Assembly (NCBI GenBank): GCA_039028335.1
Contig: JBCCIF010000100.1
Location: 1-11,466, forward strand
Origin: JABDKJ01 sp039028335
Lineage (GTDB): Bacteria; Bacteroidota; Bacteroidia; Flavobacteriales_D; JABDKJ01
Reading direction: 5' to 3'
DNA: 11,466 bases
Under the pieces are notes generated by a model. It did no database searches. It worked only from the letters and a program-made list of their open reading frames with translations, and was not told the origin of the DNA. A program made the position numbers and the translations under genes. Of the stretch, positions 7,209 through 11,466 are shown one piece after another (within the stretch, counting starts at the first letter, position 1; each line of letters starts with the position of its first letter).

Positions 7209-8768
7209 ATGAAGAGCAATAAAGGGTTATTTTATTCCTCTTTATTTATTTCACTCTTTCTTCTTCTACCTTTTTATTTCCTATTTTTTAAAGGTATTGA
7301 AGGTCATGCGAATGAATGGGAACATATATCCAAGAACCTATTAAGCCAATATGTTCTAAACACCTTCTATATTCTGCTCTCCGTAGGTGCACTTTGCTTA
7401 ATTTGGGGTGTTTTTCCAGCCTATCTTTTAAGCCGCTTCAGGTTTTTTGGTTCAAATTTCTTTAAATGGGCGCTTGTAGGCCCATTAGCCATTCCGACTT
7501 TTATTATGGCTATAGTCTATTCCGGACTAACGGATATAAGTGGGCCTTTAGCCAGTCTATCGAGGTTTTTATTTGACTCTCCTCATCTTCTTAGAATTGA
7601 CATTTTGAACTTTTGGGGCCTAAGCCTGACTTTATCATTTGCATTGTACCCATACGTTTACCTCAGTTCATTGATTGCGTTCACAAATCGAACGCGGTCT
7701 TTTGAAGAGGCAGCTAAATCCCTTGGGGCAAAGAATAATTCCATCTTTTTTCGAATCACTTTACCCTTGGCTTTACCTTTTGTTTTGAGTGGATTATTAC
7801 TTGTTTTAATGGAAACATTGAACAATTATGGAGCTATGAAATACTATGGCTACAACACTTTGACAGTGGGCTTATTCAAAGCTTGGTTCGACTTGAATGA
7901 CCTTACTTCGGCTGTGTACATTGGCGGAATTTTATTCGTATTTGCATTAATAATGCTCTTAATCAGACAGGGAACCCATTTCAAAGGAGAAAAAGAAAAC
8001 AGTTCAAGCACTAATCGACAAAAATTGAGTGGAATCAAAAACGCACTGGCAACTTTATTTTGCACTCTCCTATTTGGATTTGCTTTTATCGCACCTTGCT
8101 TATTTATCATTACAAAAGGCATTAAAAAATTTGGACAAGTTGTAGATGGTGAGTTTTTCCTCACAGTAGTGAATACAATTGTTATTTGTAGTTGTAGTGC
8201 GATCCTAATTGTATTCATTTCTCTTTATTTTTCCTCTTCAAAAAGATGGCTAAAATCAACTCTTTTGAGAAATTTATTTGAGATGAATAATACCGGCTAT
8301 GCCATACCCGGTGCTATCATTGCTATTGGAATTGTGGCATTTGCTCAATTGGCGACTATTCACTCAGGACTTCTATTTTGGTCCTTTATCTTAATGTGCT
8401 TTGGTTTTGTCATTCGATTTTTAAGTTCGGGATTTCAAACGATAGACAATGCATTGAAAAATAAAAGTATTGCGCAAGATGAGAGCGCAATGAGCTTGGG
8501 TGCTCGCTCATGGGGCGTTTTTAAAAATATTCATCTTCCCCAACTAAAATTACCCATTATCATTGCCTTTTCAATTGTGTTTATTGAGATAATTAAAGAA
8601 TTGCCGCTTACATTAATACTAAAACCCTTTAACTTCGAATCTTTGAGCACCCTAACATTCCAATATGCTAAAGATGAGATGCTAGAAATGGCTTGTGTCC
8701 CGGCTATGTTTATTTTGATCATAACCATTGTGCCTAACTTCTTGATTCAAAAAGCTTTGAATGATTGA
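7209..8768 (+). CDS. Iron ABC transporter permease with two fused membrane domains (FbpB/FutB-like)
   Basis: This 519-aa inner-membrane protein is an internal duplication of the ABC importer permease domain, as is usual for FbpB/FutB-type ferric transporters. Each half carries an EAA loop that contacts the ATPase: EEAAKSLGA (166-174), followed by the ITLPLALP segment, and DESAMSLGA (424-432), followed by IHLPQLKLPI. A hydrophilic linker (~256-275) joins the halves. About 12 hydrophobic segments are visible. It starts 15 bp after the binding-protein stop, and its TGA overlaps the ATPase start by one base (TGATG), so stoichiometric coupled translation is likely. Confidence 0.92.
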   Translation: MKSNKGLFYSSLFISLFLLLPFYFLFFKGIEGHANEWEHISKNLLSQYVLNTFYILLSVGALCLIWGVFPAYLLSRFRFFGSNFFKWALVGPLAIPTFIMAIVYSGLTDISGPLASLSRFLFDSPHLLRIDILNFWGLSLTLSFALYPYVYLSSLIAFTNRTRSFEEAAKSLGAKNNSIFFRITLPLALPFVLSGLLLVLMETLNNYGAMKYYGYNTLTVGLFKAWFDLNDLTSAVYIGGILFVFALIMLLIRQGTHFKGEKENSSSTNRQKLSGIKNALATLFCTLLFGFAFIAPCLFIITKGIKKFGQVVDGEFFLTVVNTIVICSCSAILIVFISLYFSSSKRWLKSTLLRNLFEMNNTGYAIPGAIIAIGIVAFAQLATIHSGLLFWSFILMCFGFVIRFLSSGFQTIDNALKNKSIAQDESAMSLGARSWGVFKNIHLPQLKLPIIIAFSIVFIEIIKELPLTLILKPFNFESLSTLTFQYAKDEMLEMACVPAMFILIITIVPNFLIQKALND

Positions 8769-9754
8769 TGTCTTACCTTGAACTTCGAAATATTGCTTTT
8801 GCCTATGGCCAAAACAAAGTCATTAAGCATGTAAATTTCACCATCGAGAAATATTCAATTAATGCAATTATTGGCTCATCGGGATGCGGAAAAAGCACCT
8901 TATTGCGTTTGATTTCTGGATTTGAAAGAGCGCAAGAAGGAGAAATAGTTTTGGACCAAAATGCACTATCAAGCCAGCAGGTTTTTTTACCTGTACAAAA
9001 AAGGAATATTGGAATTGTGTTTCAAGACTTTCATTTGTTTCCACATTTGAATGTATGGAAGAACATCACTTTTGGCTTAAAGACAAAGAATAAGCAGGCT
9101 AAGGTTAATGATTTAATGCATCTCTTAAAAATAGAAGACTTTAAAAAGAGAATGCCTCATGAATTGAGCGGTGGACAAAGACAGCGCGTTGCCCTTGCAA
9201 GAAGTATAGTAACTGAACCTGCTTTGCTTCTTTTGGACGAGCCATTTAGCAGCTTGGACAATGAATTGCGTAAAAGCATTCGCCATGAAATTAAAGATGT
9301 CCTGTCTCAACTAAAAATAACGACTCTTTTCGTCTTACATGACCTTGACGATGTGATGGCTTTGTCCGACCAAGTTTTGGTTATGGATGGTGGCAAAATG
9401 GTGCAAAAAGGAAGCGTCAACGAATTGTTCTCCTCGCCTTCTCATCCTAAAGTGGCGAGCTTATTTGGTGCGTATAATTTGGTATCCTTAGGTAAAGAGG
9501 ACGGGCCATTGAGCCAATTTATACAAGTCGAGAAAGGGCATAATTCAGTCGGAATTCCAATGGATGCCTTTTCGATTAGCAAGCAAAAAGAGGATATCCC
9601 TGCATTTCTTGTGGATAACTATTTTAATGGAAAAACGAATGTCCTACGTTTTAAAATCGGAGATTTGAATTTGAGGATGGAAGCAGATGAAGTGCCTCCT
9701 CCTGAATTCAGATTGAACATAAACGCTAATAAATTCATTTATTTCGATGGTTGA
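8768..9754 (+). CDS. Iron ABC transporter ATPase (FbpC/FutC-like)
   Basis: This 328-aa cytoplasmic ATPase energises the ferric importer. All ABC motifs are intact: Walker A GSSGCGKST (36-44), Q-loop VFQD with Q86, signature LSGGQ (133-137) with RQRVALARS following, Walker B LLLLDEP (153-159) and H-loop His191 (VLHDLDD). The C-terminal ~90 residues are TOBE-like, as in the PotA/FbpC group, and are probably regulatory. I chose the ATG at 8768, which overlaps the permease stop by one base. A TTG directly before it (8765) would add only one residue. The gene's end overlaps the next ORF by 8 bp. Confidence 0.93.
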   Translation: MSYLELRNIAFAYGQNKVIKHVNFTIEKYSINAIIGSSGCGKSTLLRLISGFERAQEGEIVLDQNALSSQQVFLPVQKRNIGIVFQDFHLFPHLNVWKNITFGLKTKNKQAKVNDLMHLLKIEDFKKRMPHELSGGQRQRVALARSIVTEPALLLLDEPFSSLDNELRKSIRHEIKDVLSQLKITTLFVLHDLDDVMALSDQVLVMDGGKMVQKGSVNELFSSPSHPKVASLFGAYNLVSLGKEDGPLSQFIQVEKGHNSVGIPMDAFSISKQKEDIPAFLVDNYFNGKTNVLRFKIGDLNLRMEADEVPPPEFRLNINANKFIYFDG

Positions 9755-10076
9755 GGATAGACTCACTTTTATGGAGGAAATGTTGGACACTAATCCAAAT
9801 GATCCCTTTTTATTATATGCGATTGCAGTAGAGTATAGAAACAAAGGAGAAGAGAAAAAAACAGAACAGATATTTACCAAACTGGTCAAAGAACACCCTG
9901 AATATCTGCCTTCATATTATCAATTAGGGCAAATTCTAGAAAAGAAAGGAAAAATGTCCAAGGCGATTGCCTTATATAGAAAGGGTAAGGTTTTAGCAGA
10001 AAAAGCGAACGATCAAAAAGCCTTAGGTGAACTTTCAGAAGCACTTCTTATCTTAGTGCATCAAGATGAATATTAG
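9747..10076 (+). CDS. Small tetratricopeptide-repeat (TPR) protein
   Basis: This 109-aa, highly helical, cytoplasmic protein has no signal peptide. Two TPR units are apparent: about residues 19-52 (DPFLLYAIAVEYRNKG...) and 53-86 (YLPSYYQLGQILEKKGKMSK...), with the usual small/large residue periodicity, then a capping helix with LGELSEALLIL. Such short TPR proteins are widespread in Bacteroidota and probably mediate protein-protein contact; no specific partner is known. The ATG lies inside the end of the ATPase gene (8-bp overlap). The TAG stop is 2 bp before the next start, so it is part of the iron operon's transcript. The functional link to iron uptake is untested. Confidence 0.82.
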   Translation: MVEDRLTFMEEMLDTNPNDPFLLYAIAVEYRNKGEEKKTEQIFTKLVKEHPEYLPSYYQLGQILEKKGKMSKAIALYRKGKVLAEKANDQKALGELSEALLILVHQDEY

Positions 10077-10078
10077 AT

Positions 10079-10876
10079 TTGGATTTAGACCAACCTGAAT
10101 ATCAATTAAAAGAACCCAATTTTTCTGAGAAGACCAGTCCAATTTTGCTGGTGTTTATTACTTTTTTTGTAGCCTTTTGTCTCTTTTTGATATACCAATC
10201 AGCGGTATATATTTTCACTTCAATTAAGGGGTCCAAGATTACGGGTATGACATTTTTTGAATTTGTCAAAGAATCTCAATTGAACGCTGACATTATTCTA
10301 AATGCAGATTTCTTTAGCTATGGCGCAATGTGGGGCGGCATCATAAGCATAATTATTTATTTGCTAAGCGCGAGGATTTTTAAAATAAAAATGGAGCATA
10401 TTTTTCCAATGAAAATTCCGGCTTTGAAGCATTGGATGATTTGGGCAGGCATAATGATCTTATTTGGTTTGGCAGGGGCATTTGTAAATGCGAATACAGA
10501 CTTGCTAAAAACAGATTTCATGGAAAAGTTTGCAGCCACGATGACCAATCAAACCACTGCCTTATTGGGAATTGGAATCTTCGCTCCAATTGCAGAAGAG
10601 CTCTTATTCAGAGGGATTTTGTATAAGGGCCTTAAGGATGCTTTAAATGGAGTTGCAGCAGTTTGGATTATATCCGTCATCTTCGCTGGAATACATGTTC
10701 CCCAATACCTCAATAGCGATGTAAATTTAGCCAATGTCGGTGCAATGAGTATGTTGCTTCTAAGCCTTTCATTGATTTTAGGGTTTGCTAGGCATTATAG
10801 CAAATCGATTTTAATCCCTATTGTTCTTCATATTTTGAATAACTCATTAACCGTATTCTTCGGCTCAGGAGCATGA
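10079..10876 (+). CDS. CPBP-family intramembrane metalloprotease (CAAX protease/Abi type)
   Basis: This 265-aa polytopic membrane protein has the CPBP (Rce1-like) active-site motifs: EELLFRG with E173, E174 and R178, FAGIHVPQ with H206, and a C-terminal HILNN with H251 and N254/N255. Family members cleave within or near the membrane; in bacteria the substrates are mostly unknown and include bacteriocin-immunity and protein-processing roles. Hydrophobic segments occur at ~20-48, 82-100, 118-136, 160-172, 190-205, 222-238 and 244-262. The start is a TTG, since a TGA is in frame just upstream (10067-10069) and no ATG lies before the first membrane helix. It follows the TPR stop by 2 bp and overlaps the next gene's start as ATGA. 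There is no evidence that it acts on the iron transporter. Confidence 0.87.
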   Translation: MDLDQPEYQLKEPNFSEKTSPILLVFITFFVAFCLFLIYQSAVYIFTSIKGSKITGMTFFEFVKESQLNADIILNADFFSYGAMWGGIISIIIYLLSARIFKIKMEHIFPMKIPALKHWMIWAGIMILFGLAGAFVNANTDLLKTDFMEKFAATMTNQTTALLGIGIFAPIAEELLFRGILYKGLKDALNGVAAVWIISVIFAGIHVPQYLNSDVNLANVGAMSMLLLSLSLILGFARHYSKSILIPIVLHILNNSLTVFFGSGA

Positions 10877-11466
10877 AAAGGACACTGAGCATACTTTTTA
10901 CAGGCTTTGTATTTTGTTTTTCAGCCCAAACAGAAATTTCTGTCATGTGCTACAATACGTTGACCTATCCACAAGGATCAATCGCTGATCGAAATGATAC
11001 ACTCAAGAAAATATTGGAATACAGCTTACCAGATCTGGTTCTTTTGCAAGAATTGAAAAGCGAAGCGGGTTTTCTAGAATTGTTGGATGTATTTAACTCG
11101 TTTCCAAATAGCCAATATGAAGCCGGCACCTATGTACCTCAAATTTCTAATCCAAGCAATGACTGGAGGTTGCAACAAAACATTATTTACAACTATGCTA
11201 TTTTTAGGCTGGCTCATGAAGAGGTTATTGTAACCAATTACCGAGACATCAATTATTTCAAGCTCTATCTTTTTGATGCCTTGCTTGACGAAGGGGCAGA
11301 TACGACATTTGTACATGTCTATAATACCCATTTAAAATCTTCACAGGGATTCAATAACGAGCAGCTGCGTCTTCAAATGACGGAAGTCATGATTGAACAT
11401 ATCGATAATTTACCCGAGAATAGCTACGTTATTGCTGGTGGTGATTTCAATGTATATACTTCTGAT
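10873..11466 (+). CDS. Secreted endonuclease/exonuclease/phosphatase (EEP) family protein, 3'-truncated by the window
   Basis: The 198 visible residues begin with a signal peptide (about 1-19, ending FSAQ) and continue into an EEP (DNase I-like) domain. Landmarks are VMCYNTL with N28, DLVLLQEL with catalytic-type E60, YNTHLKSS with H153 and AGGDFNVYTSD with D191 and N193. These are the metal- and phosphate-handling positions of the family. The remaining catalytic His lies beyond the window. In Bacteroidota, exported EEP proteins often end in a T9SS sorting domain, which cannot be checked here. Substrates in the family range from nucleic acids to phospho-sugars and phospholipids, so the activity is left open. 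Its ATG overlaps the CPBP gene stop (ATGA), and no promoter is seen between them, so it is the last visible gene of the operon. Confidence 0.87.
   Translation, partial: MKRTLSILFTGFVFCFSAQTEISVMCYNTLTYPQGSIADRNDTLKKILEYSLPDLVLLQELKSEAGFLELLDVFNSFPNSQYEAGTYVPQISNPSNDWRLQQNIIYNYAIFRLAHEEVIVTNYRDINYFKLYLFDALLDEGADTTFVHVYNTHLKSSQGFNNEQLRLQMTEVMIEHIDNLPENSYVIAGGDFNVYTSD

Noticed and set aside
7850..8218. 122-codon minus-strand ORF inside the permease gene
   Set aside because: It is fully inside a gene with clear EAA motifs; its low-complexity composition is what antisense of membrane helices gives.

Overview
The window looks like part of a Bacteroidota chromosome, most likely Flavobacteriales or a near relative (inference). 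The signs are a type IX secretion (T9SS) C-terminal sorting domain, AT-rich DNA, signal peptides ending in -GQ or -AQ, genes without clear Shine-Dalgarno sites, and promoters resembling the Bacteroidota TTG-N19-TAnnTTTG pattern. I see no insertion sequences, CRISPR array, tRNA or rRNA, and no gene-free stretch over 300 bases.

Left edge (minus strand): the first 91 codons of a cryptochrome/photolyase FAD-binding-domain protein that starts directly in the C-terminal-type domain. Diverging from it (plus strand, 372-3316) is a compact three-gene operon: an MbnP-family protein, an MbnH-type di-heme cytochrome c peroxidase overlapping it by 4 bp, and a secreted YHYH-domain protein with a T9SS sorting domain. 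In the characterised methanotroph pair, MbnH oxidises a tryptophan of MbnP to kynurenine, and this is needed for copper binding by MbnP. The operon is therefore best read as an extracytoplasmic copper-handling module without any methanobactin genes, and it is the most interesting part of the window.

Middle: a hairpin at 3333-3357 separates the operon from a convergent DUF1572/DinB-fold gene (minus), which has a good Bacteroidota-type promoter. Next is a sodium:solute symporter of 662 residues (plus) with an unusually large hydrophilic insertion.

Right half (6141 to the window end, plus): a tightly packed, probably single transcript behind a strong promoter match. It encodes a ferric-iron ABC importer: a FutA/FbpA-like lipoprotein, a fused two-domain permease and a FutC/FbpC-like ATPase. 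It continues with almost no gaps into a small TPR protein, a CPBP intramembrane metalloprotease and a secreted endonuclease/exonuclease/phosphatase-family protein cut by the window end. Iron import, copper-linked di-heme chemistry and envelope functions are thus close together, but nothing in the sequence proves that the two operons are functionally linked.
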